64,000 nucleotides of DNA from Chlorobiaceae bacterium (GCA_013334335.1 JAAXXR010000005.1:1-64000), one strand, 5' to 3'. Positions 1-11,017 are shown, counted from the stretch's first letter. Numbers and translations are program-made. Notes: a model not told the origin generated them from the sequence alone.

Positions 1-2
1 GC

Positions 3-620
3 TCCCTTTTTGAACCGCCATCCCTCGACCAACCCGACCGAGGATGCTGCGATCAACGCATCCTGTCGCAGTTCCAGGCGGCGATCGTTCAACGACAGAT
101 CGTGACGTTCTCCTATCACTCCTCGCTGGGGGACTCCGTCACTGAGCGGCGCGTCAGGCCGTACCGGCTGCATTACGATCAATCAGGGGGGCTCTGGTAT
201 CTCATCGCCTGCTGTGAAGAGCACAAGAAGATCAGGGCTTTTGACCTCAGCCGGGTTTTCGATCCCGTGCTGACCGAAGACAGCTTCATGCTTCCGTCGC
301 TTTTCGGCATACTGGATTATATCGACCGGCTCTTTCATCATCGCAACAGCACATTTCCCTTTGACATCTCCGTCCGGTTCACGCCCCATCAATCGCGATG
401 GATCAGGTTACGCAAGTGGCACCCGAGCCAGAAATTCGAAGAACATGAAGACGGATCGCTGACCCTCAGCCTGACGCTCTCCTCTCTCGAGGCGGTCAAG
501 CGATGGGTCATGCACTTCGGCGCCCAGGCCGAAGTGTGCCAGCCGAGGGAGTTGCGCAACATGGTCAAACAGGAGGTGACCAGGATGGGGAAGATCTACG
601 GGGTGGAGTACCCGAACTGA
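3..620 (+). CDS. WYL-domain transcriptional regulator, C-terminal part (5' end outside window)
   Basis: The reading frame is open to the left edge, so this is the last 205 codons of a longer gene. The visible part matches the WYL fold: a stretch ending in IVTFSYHS, an RRVRPYRLHY segment followed by WYLIACCE, and then IRAFDLSRV, the usual strand order of the domain. After about residue 115 comes a WCX-like C-terminal extension (SLEAVKRWVMHFGAQAEV). WYL proteins normally have an N-terminal helix-turn-helix and respond to ligands or nucleic acid; that DNA-binding part is not in view. The target genes cannot be told from this fragment. A strong terminator follows 36 bases after the stop, so the gene is transcriptionally separate from rpsL. 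Confidence 0.85.
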   Translation, partial: SLFEPPSLDQPDRGCCDQRILSQFQAAIVQRQIVTFSYHSSLGDSVTERRVRPYRLHYDQSGGLWYLIACCEEHKKIRAFDLSRVFDPVLTEDSFMLPSLFGILDYIDRLFHHRNSTFPFDISVRFTPHQSRWIRLRKWHPSQKFEEHEDGSLTLSLTLSSLEAVKRWVMHFGAQAEVCQPRELRNMVKQEVTRMGKIYGVEYPN

Positions 621-656
621 AGCGTATTCATAAGTCAGCTTCCGGTGACGTATCTC

Positions 657-697
657 AAGGGCAAGGTTCTGATGATTGGAACCTTGCCCTTTATTTA
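657..697 (+). terminator. Rho-independent terminator after the WYL regulator
   Basis: Perfect 13-bp stem: AAGGGCAAGGTTC (657-669) pairs with GAACCTTGCCCTT (679-691) around a 9-base loop, then an A/T-rich tail TATTTATAA. It separates the regulator from the str operon. The interval up to rpsL at 892 otherwise holds only an AT-rich leader with T runs near 790-805; I could not assign a convincing promoter. Confidence 0.9.
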
Positions 698-891
698 TAA
701 TAATGGGAGCGTGGATCGGGCTGGTGGGTGACCGACGCCGAGAAATGTGCGGGAAATCGTGTTTGAAGCAAAAAATAGCACGTCCATGTTTTGTTTTTTT
801 TTGGAAAACTTGTACTTTGGCTGTCCTTACGGATTTTCCTGAATGATTTTTCATCGGAAGTTTCAAACGAAAAAGAAAGAGAGTATATCGT

Positions 892-1293
892 ATGCCGACG
901 ATTCAGCAGCTTATCAGGCACGGAAGAAGTATAAAAGCGTCGAAGACCGCTTCCCCGGCACTGGAAAAATGTCCCCAGAAGCGGGGTGTCTGCACCCGTG
1001 TCTACACGACCACACCGAAAAAGCCGAACTCTGCGCTTCGTAAGGTTGCTCGCGTCAGGCTGTCGAACAAGATCGAGGTGACCGCCTATATTCCTGGCGA
1101 AGGCCACAACCTCCAGGAGCACTCCATTGTGCTGATCCGTGGCGGCAGGGTAAAGGATCTTCCCGGTGTGCGCTACCACATCGTTCGCGGTTCCCTGGAT
1201 ACGTCAGGTGTGTCCGATCGCAAGCAGAGCCGTTCGAAATACGGAGCCAAGCAGCCGAAGGCAGGCGCTCCCGCACCAGCAAAGAAAAGATAA
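892..1293 (+). CDS. rpsL: 30S ribosomal protein S12
   Basis: 133 residues, full length. S12 lines the decoding centre of the 30S subunit and controls accuracy of tRNA selection. The [17 protein letters not shown] segment carries the two lysines whose mutation gives streptomycin resistance in other bacteria, here in the wild-type form. The [13 protein letters not shown] segment carries the aspartate that RimO methylthiolates in many species. The C-terminus is Ala/Pro/Lys-rich. It is the first gene of the str operon (rpsL-rpsG-fusA-tuf), with a purine-rich AAAGAAAGAGAG leader just before the ATG. Confidence 0.98.
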   Translation: MPTIQQLIRHGRSIKASKTASPALEKCPQKRGVCTRVYTTTPKKPNSALRKVARVRLSNKIEVTAYIPGEGHNLQEHSIVLIRGGRVKDLPGVRYHIVRGSLDTSGVSDRKQSRSKYGAKQPKAGAPAPAKKR

Positions 1294-1317
1294 ACTGAAT
1301 TTTTAACTCGGATAATA

Positions 1318-1788
1318 ATGGGAAAGAAGGGTTCCGGATACGGTGGGCGCGAGGTTGATTTCCGTTACAAGGATGAGACGGTAGCCCGTCTGATCAATGC
1401 GATCATGCTCGACGGGAAGAAGGCTGTTGCCGCCAAGGTTGTCTACGACGCATTCGACATCATGTCAAACAAGGTCGAGGGTGGCGATGCTCTTGAGGTG
1501 TTCCGCAAGGCGATGAACAACGTCGCTCCGGTTGTCGAGGTTCGCAGCAAGAGGGTTGGTGGAGCTACCTACCAGATCCCGATGGAGGTCAAGCCTTCCA
1601 GGAGAACGGCGCTTGCGTTCCGCTGGATCAAGCAGTATGCTACCAAGCGTGGCGGTCGTTCAATGGCCGAGAGGCTCGCTGCCGAGCTGCTCGACGCAGC
1701 CTCCGAGCAGGGTGCATCGGTCAAGAAGCGTGACGAAGTCCATCGCATGGCCGAGGCCAACAAGGCGTTCGCCCATTTCAGGTTCTGA
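1318..1788 (+). CDS. rpsG: 30S ribosomal protein S7
   Basis: 156 residues, typical bacterial length. S7 nucleates assembly of the 30S head by binding the 3' major domain of 16S rRNA, and it contacts E-site tRNA. The basic N-terminus ([18 protein letters not shown]), the central [12 protein letters not shown] loop and the C-terminal [20 protein letters not shown] are all family-typical. It lies 24 bases after rpsL and 34 bases before fusA, so it is cotranscribed. In E. coli S7 represses the str operon by translational feedback; nothing here proves that for this organism. Confidence 0.98.
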   Translation: MGKKGSGYGGREVDFRYKDETVARLINAIMLDGKKAVAAKVVYDAFDIMSNKVEGGDALEVFRKAMNNVAPVVEVRSKRVGGATYQIPMEVKPSRRTALAFRWIKQYATKRGGRSMAERLAAELLDAASEQGASVKKRDEVHRMAEANKAFAHFRF

Positions 1789-1822
1789 GTCTGTTAGGAA
1801 TTATTTAAAATTGGATTGTACA

Positions 1823-3937
1823 ATGACACGGCAGGTTGCGTTAGATAAAGTCAGGAATATCGGGATCATGGCCCATATTGATGCGGGCAAGACCACGACC
1901 ACGGAGAGGATTCTCTACTATACCGGTCGTCTGCACAAGATGGGCGAGGTTCATGAGGGCGGCGCCACCATGGACTGGATGGAACAGGAGAAGGAGCGCG
2001 GCATTACGATCACCTCGGCGGCGACCACCTGTTTCTGGACTCCGAAGTTCGGCAACTTCGCTGGAATCAACCACAGGATCAATATTATCGACACTCCCGG
2101 CCACGTCGACTTCACGGTCGAGGTGGAACGCTCGCTCAGGGTGCTTGATGGCGCGGTTGCGCTGTTCTGCGCTGTGGGCGGCGTCGAGCCCCAGTCCGAG
2201 ACGGTCTGGCGCCAGGCCAACAAGTACGGTGTGCCGAGGATTGCCTATGTCAACAAGATGGACCGCGTCGGTGCGGACTTCTTCGAAACCGTCAAGGCAA
2301 TCAGGGAGCGCCTCGGCGCCAACCCGGTGCCGATCCAGATCCCGATTGGCGAGGGCGAGATCTTCGCCGGATTCGTCGATCTGATCAGGATGAAGGGGAT
2401 CATCTACGATAAAGAGGACGGGAGCACCTACACCGAGGTGGAGATTCCGCACGACCTCGAGAACGAGGCTCGCACCTGGCGCATCAATATGCTTGAAGCG
2501 GTTTCCGAACTCGACGAGACCCTTCTCGAAAAGTACCTGAACGGCGAAGAGATCACCGAAGAGGAGATCCGCAACGTGCTTCGCCAGGCGACACTCACCG
2601 TGACCATCATCCCGGTGCTCTGCGGATCCTCATTCAAGAACAAGGGGGTTCAGTTCATGCTGGACGCCGTCATCGATTGCCTGGCTTCGCCGGTCGATGT
2701 TGGCGCGGTCGAGGGGCACCACCCCAGGACCGAAGAGCCGGTCGTTCGCGAACCGAAGGACGAGGAGCCGTTTGCCGGCCTCGCCTTCAAGATCGCTACC
2801 GACCCGTTTGTCGGCAAGCTGACCTTCTTCAGGGTTTACTCCGGCGTGCTCAATGCCGGCAGCTATGTTCTCAATTCTGTTACGGGCAAGAAAGAGCGCG
2901 TCGGCCGTGTGCTGCAGATGCACTCCAACAAGCGTGAAGAGCGTGACTGCGTCTATACCGGCGACATCGCCGCCGCCGTTGGTCTCAAGGATGTGAGGAC
3001 CGGCGATACGCTCTGCGATGAAAGCAATCCGATCGTGCTCGAGAAGATGGTCTTCCCCGAGCCGGTCATCGAAATTGCGGTCGAGCCGAAAACCAAGGCC
3101 GATTCGGACAAGTTGGGCATTTCGCTTGCCAAGCTCGCCGAGGAGGATCCTACGTTCCGCGTGAAGACCGATGAAGAAACAGGCCAGACGCTGATCGCGG
3201 GCATGGGTGAGTTGCACCTCGAAATCCTTGTCGACCGCCTGAAGCGTGAGTTCAAGGTCGAGGCCAACGTCGGCCAGCCGCAGGTCGCCTATCGCGAAAC
3301 CATCCGCGGTTCAGTCGAGTTCGAAGGCAAGTTCGTTCGTCAGTCCGGTGGCAAGGGCCAGTTCGGTCTGGTCGTCCTCAAGGTCGAGCCGCTCGAAGAG
3401 GGCAAGGGCTACGAGTTTGTCGACGGCATCAAGGGCGGTGTGATTCCGAAAGAGTATGTGCCGGCAGTCAACGCCGGTATCCAGGGGGCCATGAAAGATG
3501 GTGTGGTCGCCGGATTCCCGATGCAGGATATCAAAGTCACCCTGATCGACGGTAAGTATCACGAGGTTGACTCTTCTGAAATGGCCTTCAAGATCGCTGG
3601 TTCCATCGGCTTCAAGGGTGCCGCCAAGAAGGCGAACCCGGTGTTGCTCGAGCCGATCATGAAGGTTGAGGTCATCACTCCGGAAGAGTATCTCGGTGAC
3701 GTCATGGGCGACCTGTCCGGACGCCGTGGTCACATCGAGGGCATGGGTCAGCGCGCAGGCGCGCAGTTCGTGAACGCAAAGGTGCCGCTCTCCGAAATGT
3801 TCGGTTACTCGACGGACCTCCGTTCCATGACCCAGGGTCGCGCTAACTACTCGATGGAGTTCGAAAGCTATCGCGAGGTGCCTCGCAGCATCGCCGAGGC
3901 CATGCAGGAGAAGAGGGTTGGCAAGGATTCTGAGTAA
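1823..3937 (+). CDS. fusA: Elongation factor G
   Basis: 704-residue translocation GTPase. The GTPase motifs are intact: AHIDAGKT (G1), DTPGHVDF (G3) and NKMD (G4), followed by domains II-V (for example [14 protein letters not shown] and the [10 protein letters not shown] loop). The frame happens to stay open 97 codons upstream inside rpsG, but the protein family starts at [16 protein letters not shown], so ATG 1823 is the start. It is the third gene of the str operon, between rpsG and tuf. Confidence 0.98.
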   Translation: MTRQVALDKVRNIGIMAHIDAGKTTTTERILYYTGRLHKMGEVHEGGATMDWMEQEKERGITITSAATTCFWTPKFGNFAGINHRINIIDTPGHVDFTVEVERSLRVLDGAVALFCAVGGVEPQSETVWRQANKYGVPRIAYVNKMDRVGADFFETVKAIRERLGANPVPIQIPIGEGEIFAGFVDLIRMKGIIYDKEDGSTYTEVEIPHDLENEARTWRINMLEAVSELDETLLEKYLNGEEITEEEIRNVLRQATLTVTIIPVLCGSSFKNKGVQFMLDAVIDCLASPVDVGAVEGHHPRTEEPVVREPKDEEPFAGLAFKIATDPFVGKLTFFRVYSGVLNAGSYVLNSVTGKKERVGRVLQMHSNKREERDCVYTGDIAAAVGLKDVRTGDTLCDESNPIVLEKMVFPEPVIEIAVEPKTKADSDKLGISLAKLAEEDPTFRVKTDEETGQTLIAGMGELHLEILVDRLKREFKVEANVGQPQVAYRETIRGSVEFEGKFVRQSGGKGQFGLVVLKVEPLEEGKGYEFVDGIKGGVIPKEYVPAVNAGIQGAMKDGVVAGFPMQDIKVTLIDGKYHEVDSSEMAFKIAGSIGFKGAAKKANPVLLEPIMKVEVITPEEYLGDVMGDLSGRRGHIEGMGQRAGAQFVNAKVPLSEMFGYSTDLRSMTQGRANYSMEFESYREVPRSIAEAMQEKRVGKDSE

Positions 3938-3988
3938 AGGTTTTTCATCATCGCATCACTAAACAGATAACAGACAGGGAGAATAGCT

Positions 3989-5170
3989 ATGGCTAAAGAG
4001 TCATACAAGAGGGATAAACCCCACGTAAATATTGGTACTATCGGTCACGTTGACCACGGCAAAACCACCCTGACCGCTGCGATCACCAGCGTTCTCGCCA
4101 AGCAGGGCATGGCCGCTTTCCGTGAGTTCGGCGACATCGACAAGGCACCTGAAGAGAGGGAGAGGGGTATTACCATCTCGACCGCACACGTCGAGTATCA
4201 GACCAAGGCACGTCACTATGCGCACATCGACTGCCCCGGCCACGCTGACTACATCAAGAACATGATCACCGGTGCTGCCCAGATGGACGGCGCTATCCTC
4301 GTCGTTGCCGGTACCGACGGCCCGATGCCCCAGACCCGTGAGCACATCCTGCTTGCCCGTCAGGTGAACGTTCCCGCCCTGGTTGTTTTCCTGAACAAGG
4401 TTGACATCGCAGACCCGGAACTCCTCGAGCTGGTCGAAATGGAACTCCGCGAACTGCTTACCGAGTACGGTTTCCCCGGTGACGATATTCCGATCGTCAA
4501 GGGTTCCGCACTGAAGGCGCTCGAAGGCGACGCTGAAGGCGAGAAAGCGATCATGGAACTCATGGATGCCGTCGACAGCTACATTCCGCAGCCTGTCCGC
4601 GACGTCGACAAGCCGTTCCTGATGCCGGTCGAAGACGTGTTCTCGATCTCCGGCCGTGGTACCGTCGGTACCGGCAGGATCGAAAGGGGCCACATCAAGG
4701 TTGGTGAGGAAGTCGAAATCGTCGGCCTGAAGCCGACCCGCAAGTCGGTCGTTACCGGTATCGAAATGTTCCAGAAGATCCTCGACGAAGGTCAGGCAGG
4801 TGACAACGCCGGTCTGCTCCTCAGGGGTGTCGACAAGACCGAGCTCGAGCGTGGCATGGTTATCGCCAAACCCGGCAGCATCAAGCCGCACACGAAGTTC
4901 AAGGCTGAGGTCTACATCCTGAAAAAGGAGGAGGGTGGCCGCCACACTCCGTTCTTCAACGGCTATCGTCCGCAGTTCTACTTCAGGACCACCGACGTTA
5001 CCGGTTCGGTGACCCTTCCTGAAGGTGTCGAGATGGTTATGCCTGGCGACAACCTTTCCGTCGATGTTGAGCTGATCGCTCCGATCGCTATGGAAGAGAG
5101 CCTCAGGTTCGCTATCCGCGAGGGTGGCCGTACCGTCGGCGCAGGTTCCGTAACCAAGATCGTCGAATAA
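3989..5170 (+). CDS. tuf: Elongation factor Tu
   Basis: 393 residues, the usual EF-Tu length. It delivers aminoacyl-tRNA to the ribosome as a GTP complex. Motifs seen: [16 protein letters not shown] and NKVD for GTP binding, then domains II and III ending in [16 protein letters not shown] good Shine-Dalgarno (CAGGGAG) precedes the ATG. It is the last gene of the str operon and a strong terminator follows. Only one tuf copy is in this window. Confidence 0.98.
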   Translation: MAKESYKRDKPHVNIGTIGHVDHGKTTLTAAITSVLAKQGMAAFREFGDIDKAPEERERGITISTAHVEYQTKARHYAHIDCPGHADYIKNMITGAAQMDGAILVVAGTDGPMPQTREHILLARQVNVPALVVFLNKVDIADPELLELVEMELRELLTEYGFPGDDIPIVKGSALKALEGDAEGEKAIMELMDAVDSYIPQPVRDVDKPFLMPVEDVFSISGRGTVGTGRIERGHIKVGEEVEIVGLKPTRKSVVTGIEMFQKILDEGQAGDNAGLLLRGVDKTELERGMVIAKPGSIKPHTKFKAEVYILKKEEGGRHTPFFNGYRPQFYFRTTDVTGSVTLPEGVEMVMPGDNLSVDVELIAPIAMEESLRFAIREGGRTVGAGSVTKIVE

Positions 5171-5188
5171 TAGGTTGATTGTCTTCCC

Positions 5189-5219
5189 GGGGCGAGGCAG
5201 CGCACTCGCCCCTTTTTTA
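5189..5219 (+). terminator. Rho-independent terminator after tuf
   Basis: Stem GGGGCGAG (5189-5196) with CTCGCCCC (5205-5212), 8-base loop, then TTTTTT. It marks the end of the str operon and leaves only about 30 bases before the GTG of rpsJ, so the S10 operon promoter must overlap or lie upstream of it, or readthrough feeds the next operon. Confidence 0.9.
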
Positions 5220-5247
5220 TAGAAACCATCGAAACAGGGATAGACCA

Positions 5248-5559
5248 GTGGCTGTTCAGCAAAAGATCAGGATTAAGCTCAAGTCCTACGACCATAGCCT
5301 CGTCGATAAATGGGCTTTGAAGATTATTGATGTGGTCAAGCAAACGGATGCCATTATTTTTGGCCCCATTCCGCTGCCCACGAAAACGCATGTGTATACC
5401 GTCAACCGCTCGCCTCACGTCGACAAGAAGTCCCGTGAGCAGTTTGCATTTTCATCGCACAAACGGTTGATCGAAATCATCAACCCGACGGCCAGGACCA
5501 TTGATATGCTGATGAAGCTTGAGCTTCCCAGTGGAGTTGATGTAGAAATTAAGTCTTAA
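5248..5559 (+). CDS. rpsJ: 30S ribosomal protein S10 (NusE)
   Basis: 103 residues starting at GTG 5248 ([18 protein letters not shown]). An in-frame ATG 69 bases upstream would add a tail unlike any S10 and would run across the terminator, so I reject it. S10 is part of the 30S head and, as NusE, joins the antitermination complex with NusB. Family markers: [16 protein letters not shown] and [12 protein letters not shown]. It is the first gene of the S10-spc-alpha superoperon. Confidence 0.97.
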   Translation: MAVQQKIRIKLKSYDHSLVDKWALKIIDVVKQTDAIIFGPIPLPTKTHVYTVNRSPHVDKKSREQFAFSSHKRLIEIINPTARTIDMLMKLELPSGVDVEIKS

Positions 5560-5582
5560 CGAAATAGAAAAGGTAATCGGAT

Positions 5583-6212
5583 ATGGGTGCGATTCTCGGG
5601 AAAAAGATCGGCATGACCCGCTTATACAATGATAAGCGTGAAGCTGTTCCCTGCACGGTGATTCAGGCCGGGCCGTGTTATGTGACTCAGGTAAAGAGCA
5701 CTGCTAAAGATGGCTATGAAGCATATCAGTTAGGGTTTGGCGAGCGTGACGAAAAAAAGGTCACCAAGCCTATGGCCGGCCACTACAAGAAAGCAGGGGT
5801 GAAACCCGGCTACATGATGGCCGAATTCAGCAAGACACTCCTCGAGGGTGAGCTGGAAGCCGGAAACCCGATCAGCGTCAGCGTGTTCAGCGAAGGCGAA
5901 AAGATCGATGTGCTTGGCGTATCGAAAGGAAAGGGTTTTGCCGGTGTCGTCAAGCGCCACAACTTTGGCGGCGGTTCCAGAACGCACGGTCAGTCCGACA
6001 GGCTTCGCGCCCCGGGTTCCGTGGGCGGATCTTCCGACCCTTCAAGGACCTTCAAGGGCACCAGGATGGCGGGTCGTATGGGCACCGATAATGTGACGGT
6101 CAGGAATCTCGAGATCGTCAGGATCATGCCGGAATCGAATCTCATTGTCGTGAAGGGAGCTGTGCCGGGTCCGAAAAATTCCTATGTAAAGATTGTTTCA
6201 ACAACAAAGTAA
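5583..6212 (+). CDS. rplC: 50S ribosomal protein L3
   Basis: 209 residues. L3 initiates 50S assembly and sends a loop to the peptidyl-transferase centre. The protein begins [16 protein letters not shown] and contains the [20 protein letters not shown] segment and the long basic [15 protein letters not shown] loop typical of L3, with the glutamine that PrmB methylates in other bacteria. It lies 23 bases after rpsJ with rplD following directly. Confidence 0.98.
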   Translation: MGAILGKKIGMTRLYNDKREAVPCTVIQAGPCYVTQVKSTAKDGYEAYQLGFGERDEKKVTKPMAGHYKKAGVKPGYMMAEFSKTLLEGELEAGNPISVSVFSEGEKIDVLGVSKGKGFAGVVKRHNFGGGSRTHGQSDRLRAPGSVGGSSDPSRTFKGTRMAGRMGTDNVTVRNLEIVRIMPESNLIVVKGAVPGPKNSYVKIVSTTK

Positions 6213-6231
6213 ACGCTGAGTGCAGGGAACC

Positions 6232-6858
6232 ATGGAATTAAAAGTACTCAATATACAGGGTGCGGAAACCGGTGAGGTTGTGACGCTGAACGATGAAATT
6301 TTCGGTATAGAAGTTTCCGAGCATGCCATGTACCTCGACGTCAAGGCAATTCTCGCGAACCGCAGGCAGGGAACCCATAAGGCAAAGACCCGCGCGGAAG
6401 TCCGTGGCGGCGGCAGGAAGCCGTTTCGCCAGAAGGGCACGGGCAACGCCCGCCAGGGATCTACCCGTTCGGGCACGATGGTTGGCGGTGGAGCGATTTT
6501 CGGCCCCAAGCCCCGTTCATACGATCAGAAGGTCAACAAGAAAGTCAAGCAGCTTGCCCGCCGTTCGGCGCTGAGCTCCAAGGCATTCGCAGGTCAGATC
6601 GTCGTCGTCGAGGATTTCAGCCTCGAAGGCATCAAGACCAGGCCGGTTGCCGACATGCTGAAGAATCTCGGCCTTGCAGGCAAGAAAACCCTGATGCTGA
6701 CATCTGCCTATGATGCCGTAGTCAGCACTTCGGGCAGGAATATCGAAAAGCTGAACGTCATGGTCGCCGAGAACGCATCGACCTACGACATACTCAACAG
6801 CCAGGCCGTGCTTTTCCAGAAGGCCGCCCTGCAGAAAATAGAAGAAACATTAGGGTAA
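6232..6858 (+). CDS. rplD: 50S ribosomal protein L4
   Basis: 208 residues from ATG 6232 ([10 protein letters not shown]). A GTG four codons upstream is possible, but AGGGA at 6224-6228 sits closer to the ATG context. L4 is an early 23S-binding protein whose extended loop lines the exit tunnel; that loop is visible as [19 protein letters not shown]. In E. coli L4 represses its own operon by attenuation and translation block; no equivalent leader is obvious here. Confidence 0.96.
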   Translation: MELKVLNIQGAETGEVVTLNDEIFGIEVSEHAMYLDVKAILANRRQGTHKAKTRAEVRGGGRKPFRQKGTGNARQGSTRSGTMVGGGAIFGPKPRSYDQKVNKKVKQLARRSALSSKAFAGQIVVVEDFSLEGIKTRPVADMLKNLGLAGKKTLMLTSAYDAVVSTSGRNIEKLNVMVAENASTYDILNSQAVLFQKAALQKIEETLG

Positions 6859-6889
6859 TTACTGTTTGCCTAAAATAGGAGAGATTGCA

Positions 6890-7207
6890 ATGAAAAACCC
6901 GTTGTTGCGGCCGTGGCTGACTGAAAAGAGCACCAGGCTTACCGAGCAGAAAGGCCAGTACGTGTTCCAGGTCAAGCCGGACGCAGATAAGGAAGATATC
7001 AAGAAAGCGGTTGAGCAGAAGTTCGGCGTCAATGTCACTTCCGTTCGCACGGTGAACTGCCTCGGCAAGTCGAAAAGGCAGCACACCCGCAAAGGCCTTA
7101 TCGCCGGCAAGAAGAGCGACTGGAAAAAAGCGATAGTGACTCTCGGCAACGGGCAGGTAATCGATTACTATGCCGGCGTGTCGGAAAAGAGCGACAACAA
7201 GGATTAA
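6890..7207 (+). CDS. rplW: 50S ribosomal protein L23
   Basis: 105 residues from ATG 6890 ([17 protein letters not shown]), chosen because AGGAGAG lies 6-7 bases upstream. The frame is open 24 bases further but without a family-like sequence. L23 sits at the tunnel exit and docks trigger factor and SRP. The RPWLTEKST opening and the [19 protein letters not shown] core are typical. Confidence 0.96.
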   Translation: MKNPLLRPWLTEKSTRLTEQKGQYVFQVKPDADKEDIKKAVEQKFGVNVTSVRTVNCLGKSKRQHTRKGLIAGKKSDWKKAIVTLGNGQVIDYYAGVSEKSDNKD

Positions 7208-7230
7208 CAACTGGATAGATACACATTACG

Positions 7231-8070
7231 ATGGCAATCAGGAAATTAGCACCGGTCACGCCGGGCACGAGGTTCGCATCATATGCAGGGTTCGAGGAGA
7301 TCACCAAGAGTCAGCCCGAAAAAAGCCTTCTTGTGCCGATCAAGAGAACCGGCGGACGTAACAGCAACGGTCGAGTGACCTCACGCCACATGGGTGGCGG
7401 ACACAAGAGGTTTTACAGGATCATCGATTTCAAGCGCAACAAGGATGGAGTACCGGCAAAGGTTGCCTCGATCGAGTACGATCCGAACCGTTCAGCCAGG
7501 ATTGCACTTCTTAGTTATCTTGATGGAGAAAAACGTTATATTCTCGCTCCCAAAGGGATAAAAGTCGGCGACCAACTCGAAAGCGGTGAAAAGGTTGACA
7601 TCAGGGTTGGCAACACGATGCCCCTGAAGAACATTCCGATCGGTACCGACGTACATAATATTGAACTCAAGGCCGGCAAGGGCGGCCAGATGGCAAGGTC
7701 TGCCGGCGCATATGCCGTGCTTGCGGCTCGCGAAGGAAACTATGCAACCCTGAAGATGCCTTCGGGCGAAATCAGGAAGGTCCGTGTCGAATGCCGTGCA
7801 ACCATCGGCGTCATCGGCAATTCGGAGCACGAGAATATCAGCCTTGGAAAGGCCGGAAGGAGCCGCTGGCTCGGTATCCGTCCCCAGACCCGAGGCATGG
7901 CCATGAACCCGGTCGACCATCCGATGGGCGGCGGTGAAGGTAAATCGAAGTCCGGCGGTGGCAGAAAGCATCCGAAGTCTCCTTGGGGTCAGCTTGCGAA
8001 AGGCCTGAAAACCAGGAACAAGAAGAAAGCCTCGACGAAACTGATCGTCCGCGGCAGGAACGCCAAGTAA
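7231..8070 (+). CDS. rplB: 50S ribosomal protein L2
   Basis: 279 residues. L2 is required for subunit joining and peptidyl transfer. The C-terminal segment [18 protein letters not shown] carries the conserved histidine needed for activity, followed by a basic [10 protein letters not shown] tail. N-terminal family markers are [20 protein letters not shown]. It lies 23 bases after rplW in the S10 operon. Confidence 0.98.
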   Translation: MAIRKLAPVTPGTRFASYAGFEEITKSQPEKSLLVPIKRTGGRNSNGRVTSRHMGGGHKRFYRIIDFKRNKDGVPAKVASIEYDPNRSARIALLSYLDGEKRYILAPKGIKVGDQLESGEKVDIRVGNTMPLKNIPIGTDVHNIELKAGKGGQMARSAGAYAVLAAREGNYATLKMPSGEIRKVRVECRATIGVIGNSEHENISLGKAGRSRWLGIRPQTRGMAMNPVDHPMGGGEGKSKSGGGRKHPKSPWGQLAKGLKTRNKKKASTKLIVRGRNAK

Positions 8071-8104
8071 ACTTTGTGGTAATTAACAACAAGCAGAGAG
8101 TATT

Positions 8105-8401
8105 ATGCCAAGATCACTGAAAAAGGGCCCCTTCATCGAACTGAAGCTGGAGAAGCGGATCCTTGACATGAATAGCAAAGGCGAGAAGAAGGTGGTCAAG
8201 ACCTGGTCGAGGAGCTCCATGATTTCTCCGGATTTCGTCGGTCATACGGTTGCAGTCCACAACGGCAAGACCCATGTCCCGGTCTATGTCAGCGAAAACA
8301 TGGTGGGCCACAAGCTTGGTGAGTTCGCTCCTACCAGGACGTTCCGCGGCCATGCGGGCGGCAAGGCTGAAAAGGGCGGTTCGGCACCCAGGAAAAAATA
8401 A
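8105..8401 (+). CDS. rpsS: 30S ribosomal protein S19
   Basis: 98 residues. S19 sits in the 30S head with S13 and touches the intersubunit bridge. It opens with [11 protein letters not shown], contains the [22 protein letters not shown] core and [14 protein letters not shown]. The basic tail ([14 protein letters not shown]) is slightly extended. Confidence 0.98.
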   Translation: MPRSLKKGPFIELKLEKRILDMNSKGEKKVVKTWSRSSMISPDFVGHTVAVHNGKTHVPVYVSENMVGHKLGEFAPTRTFRGHAGGKAEKGGSAPRKK

Positions 8402-8431
8402 TCTGAATAACGCGGAAAGGTAAGAGATATC

Positions 8432-8791
8432 ATGCAAGCTAAAGCAATTTTACGGCATACACCGACGTCGCCCAGGAAAATGCGGCTCGTTGCCGGCCTT
8501 GTACGTGGCAAGCAGGTCGACCAGGCGAAAGCCATCCTGCTCAACTCCACAAAAAGCGCAGCACGCAATGTGATGGTTACGCTCAAATCGGCAGTGGCAA
8601 ACTACACACAGCTCAACCCGGACGAAAGGGTGAACGACAACGAGCTGTTCGTGAAAGCCGTCTTTGTCGACGAGGGCTCTTCGCTGAAGAGGCTTCTGCC
8701 GGCCCCGATGGGTCGGGCCTACAGGATCCGCAAGCGGTCCAATCACCTGACCATTGTTGTGGACAAGGTGACAAAACCGGTAACCAAATAA
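8432..8791 (+). CDS. rplV: 50S ribosomal protein L22
   Basis: 119 residues. L22 lines the exit tunnel opposite L4 and is one site of macrolide-resistance mutations. Seen here: the N-terminal [20 protein letters not shown], the central [20 protein letters not shown] and the tunnel hairpin around [17 protein letters not shown]. It is cotranscribed with rpsS and rpsC. Confidence 0.97.
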   Translation: MQAKAILRHTPTSPRKMRLVAGLVRGKQVDQAKAILLNSTKSAARNVMVTLKSAVANYTQLNPDERVNDNELFVKAVFVDEGSSLKRLLPAPMGRAYRIRKRSNHLTIVVDKVTKPVTK

Positions 8792-8806
8792 AACAAGGAG
8801 ATAACA

Positions 8807-9571
8807 TTGGGTCAGAAAGTAAATCCAACCGGATTCAGGCTGGGAATCATCAAGGACTGGACTTCCCGCTGGTACGATGACGGACCGGTTATCGCCGAAA
8901 AGATCAAGCAGGATTACGTTATCCGTAACTATGTCCTTGCAAGGCTGAAGAAGGAAAAGGCAGGAATAGCACGCATCGTCATCGAGCGTACGACGAAGCA
9001 TATCAAGATCAATATCTATGCCGCACGTCCTGGCGCCGTCGTCGGACGCAAGGGCGAAGAGATCAACAACCTTTCCCAGGAGCTGACCCGCATCACCTCC
9101 AAAGAGGTCAAGATTGATGTGGTCGAGGTGATCAAGCCGGAGATTGAATCGCAGCTTATCGGTGAGAATATCGCTTACCAGCTCGAAAACCGCGTTTCCT
9201 TCCGCCGTGCCATGAAACAGGCGATCCAGCAGGCCATGAGGGCTGGGGCCGAGGGCGTCAGGATCCGTTGCGCAGGCCGTCTCGGTGGTGCTGAAATCGC
9301 CAGGGCCGAGCAGTACAAGGAGGGCAAGATTCCGCTACACACCCTTCGCGCGAACGTCGACTACGCAAGCGTGACCGCCCACACCATCGCTGGAGCCATT
9401 GGTATCAAGGTTTGGGTTTACAAGGGCGAAGTGCTCGTCCAGAGGCTCGACGCCATCGAAGAGGACGAAATGAAGAAGATGCAGGAACGCCGTGGCGATG
9501 CAAGGTCAAGAGGCCGTCGTGATGATCCTCGCGGTGCGAAACGTCGCCGCCGTCCAGCCAAAAAGGCCTGA
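8807..9571 (+). CDS. rpsC: 30S ribosomal protein S3
   Basis: 254 residues, started by TTG 8807; the strong SD AAGGAG (8795-8800) and the family start [13 protein letters not shown] support this rare codon. S3 contributes to mRNA entry and ribosomal helicase activity. A KH domain is seen with [15 protein letters not shown] as its GxxG loop. The arginine-rich tail ([16 protein letters not shown]...) is longer than in many bacteria. Confidence 0.97.
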   Translation: MGQKVNPTGFRLGIIKDWTSRWYDDGPVIAEKIKQDYVIRNYVLARLKKEKAGIARIVIERTTKHIKINIYAARPGAVVGRKGEEINNLSQELTRITSKEVKIDVVEVIKPEIESQLIGENIAYQLENRVSFRRAMKQAIQQAMRAGAEGVRIRCAGRLGGAEIARAEQYKEGKIPLHTLRANVDYASVTAHTIAGAIGIKVWVYKGEVLVQRLDAIEEDEMKKMQERRGDARSRGRRDDPRGAKRRRRPAKKA

Positions 9572-9616
9572 ACGTCACCAAGTACCATATAATCTGAAAA
9601 GAATGGAGTTGCCGGT

Positions 9617-10036
9617 ATGTTAATGCCAAAGAGGGTTCAATATAGAAAGATGCAGCGGGGACGCATGAAAGGCGTCGCCGGTCGCGGAACTGACGTGTCG
9701 TTTGGTTCGTTTGGCCTGAAAGCGCTTGAGCCGGCCTGGATCACCAGCCGTCAGATCGAAGCCGCCCGTGTTGCCATGACCCGTTTCATGAAGAGGGATG
9801 GAAAAATCTGGATCAGGATTTTCCCGGACAAACCGGTATCGAAGAAGCCGGCGGAAACCCGAATGGGTTCCGGTAAGGGTTCACCCGAGTTCTGGGTTGC
9901 CGTCGTCAAGCCCGGACGCGTCATGTTTGAAGCCGATGGTGTCCCGCAGGATGTTGCGATCGAAGCGTTCAGGCTCGCAGCCAAGAAGCTTCCCATCAAG
10001 ACCAAGTTCATCGTCAGGCCCGATTACGAAGGTTAA
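9617..10036 (+). CDS. rplP: 50S ribosomal protein L16
   Basis: 139 residues. L16 positions tRNA in the A and P sites near the peptidyl-transferase centre. The start [19 protein letters not shown] is the usual one. The [23 protein letters not shown] loop contains the site whose arginine is hydroxylated in some bacteria. Sits between rpsC and rpmC. Confidence 0.98.
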   Translation: MLMPKRVQYRKMQRGRMKGVAGRGTDVSFGSFGLKALEPAWITSRQIEAARVAMTRFMKRDGKIWIRIFPDKPVSKKPAETRMGSGKGSPEFWVAVVKPGRVMFEADGVPQDVAIEAFRLAAKKLPIKTKFIVRPDYEG

Positions 10037-10059
10037 AGAGCAAAAGGAACGCATATATC

Positions 10060-10266
10060 ATGAAAAAACACGAAATTGTGGCCATGGGCAAGCAGGAGCT
10101 TCTCGTGAAGATTGAAGAGCTGCAGAACAGGTTGGCCGATATCAACTTTTACAAGGCAATCGAACTGCCTCAGAATCCGATGGTTTTCCGCAATTCCAGG
10201 CGAGATATCGCCAGGATGAAGACCCAGCTCAGGAAGATGGAGCTTCAGGAAAACAGCAAGGCCTGA
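10060..10266 (+). CDS. rpmC: 50S ribosomal protein L29
   Basis: 68 residues, a two-helix protein near the tunnel exit next to L23. The markers ELLVKIEELQNRLADINFYKAI and the NSRRDIARMKTQLRKME second helix are family-typical. It is 24 bases downstream of rplP. Confidence 0.96.
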   Translation: MKKHEIVAMGKQELLVKIEELQNRLADINFYKAIELPQNPMVFRNSRRDIARMKTQLRKMELQENSKA

Positions 10267-10301
10267 CGCCAGGGCGCAGGTAATAAATAACCGGTTTCAA
10301 C

Positions 10302-10601
10302 ATGAACGAAAATCAAATGGGCAACGCAGCAATGTCAGGTGTATCCGAAGCGAGGAGCAAGAAGAAGAGCTGGTTGGGCAAGGTCGTCAGCGACAGCATG
10401 GACAAGGGTATCGTCGTCGTTGTGGAGCGGCGTGTCCAGCATCCTGTCTACAAGAAATATTTCAAGAAGACCACCAAACTCATGGCGCATGACGAGAAGA
10501 ACGAGGCCGCCGTGGGCGACCTGGTTCGCGTGACCGAGTGCCGGCCGCTGAGCAAGCGCAAGAGCTGCAGGCTTGTCGAAATCGTTGAAAAAGCCAAGTA
10601 A
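10302..10601 (+). CDS. rpsQ: 30S ribosomal protein S17
   Basis: Up to 99 residues; the S17 core begins at about residue 22 ([20 protein letters not shown]). S17 is a primary 16S-binding protein of the 30S body. ATG 10302 gives an N-terminal extension; in-frame ATGs at 10317 and 10332 are alternative starts and none has a clear SD. The OB-fold core and the [18 protein letters not shown] end are clear. Confidence 0.95.
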   Translation: MNENQMGNAAMSGVSEARSKKKSWLGKVVSDSMDKGIVVVVERRVQHPVYKKYFKKTTKLMAHDEKNEAAVGDLVRVTECRPLSKRKSCRLVEIVEKAK

Positions 10602-10637
10602 ACGGGTTTACTATCACTTTAAAGGGGTTAATGCAGG

Positions 10638-11006
10638 ATGATCCAGAAAGAGACTAATCTGGTTGTTGCCGATAATAGCGGAGCGAAGAAAGTTCGTTGT
10701 ATTCATGTGTTCGGCGGTACCGGAAGGCGTTATGCCTCGATCGGCGACCTGGTCATGGTATCGGTCAAGGCGGCGGTTCCTGGCGGCGTCGTCAAAAAGA
10801 AAGATGTCTGCAAGGCGGTCGTTGTCCGTTGCGTGAAAGAGCAGAAAAGGAAAGACGGCTCATACATAAGGTTTGACGAGAATGCCGTTGTGCTGCTGAA
10901 CGCCCAGGGCGAGCCGAGAGGCACCCGTATCTTCGGGCCGGTCGCACGCGAGCTTCGCGACAAGAGGTATATGAAGATTGTATCGCTCGCCCCAGAGGTT
11001 CTCTGA
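10638..11006 (+). CDS. rplN: 50S ribosomal protein L14
   Basis: 122 residues, standard length. L14 binds 23S rRNA at the subunit interface and is the docking site of RsfS. It opens [19 protein letters not shown] and contains the conserved [11 protein letters not shown] and [13 protein letters not shown] segments. The stop is only 11 bases before a tRNA gene, which is unusual inside this operon. Confidence 0.98.
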   Translation: MIQKETNLVVADNSGAKKVRCIHVFGGTGRRYASIGDLVMVSVKAAVPGGVVKKKDVCKAVVVRCVKEQKRKDGSYIRFDENAVVLLNAQGEPRGTRIFGPVARELRDKRYMKIVSLAPEVL

Positions 11007-11017
11007 GGAGCGGACAA

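Noticed and set aside
1532-1822. Upstream extension of fusA through rpsG
   Set aside because: The frame is open by chance, but EF-G begins at [16 protein letters not shown] (1823) and the extension would lie on coding DNA of rpsG.
5179-5247. N-terminal extension of S10 across the tuf terminator
   Set aside because: The extra 23 residues are unlike any S10 and cover the hairpin; GTG 5248 fits the family start.
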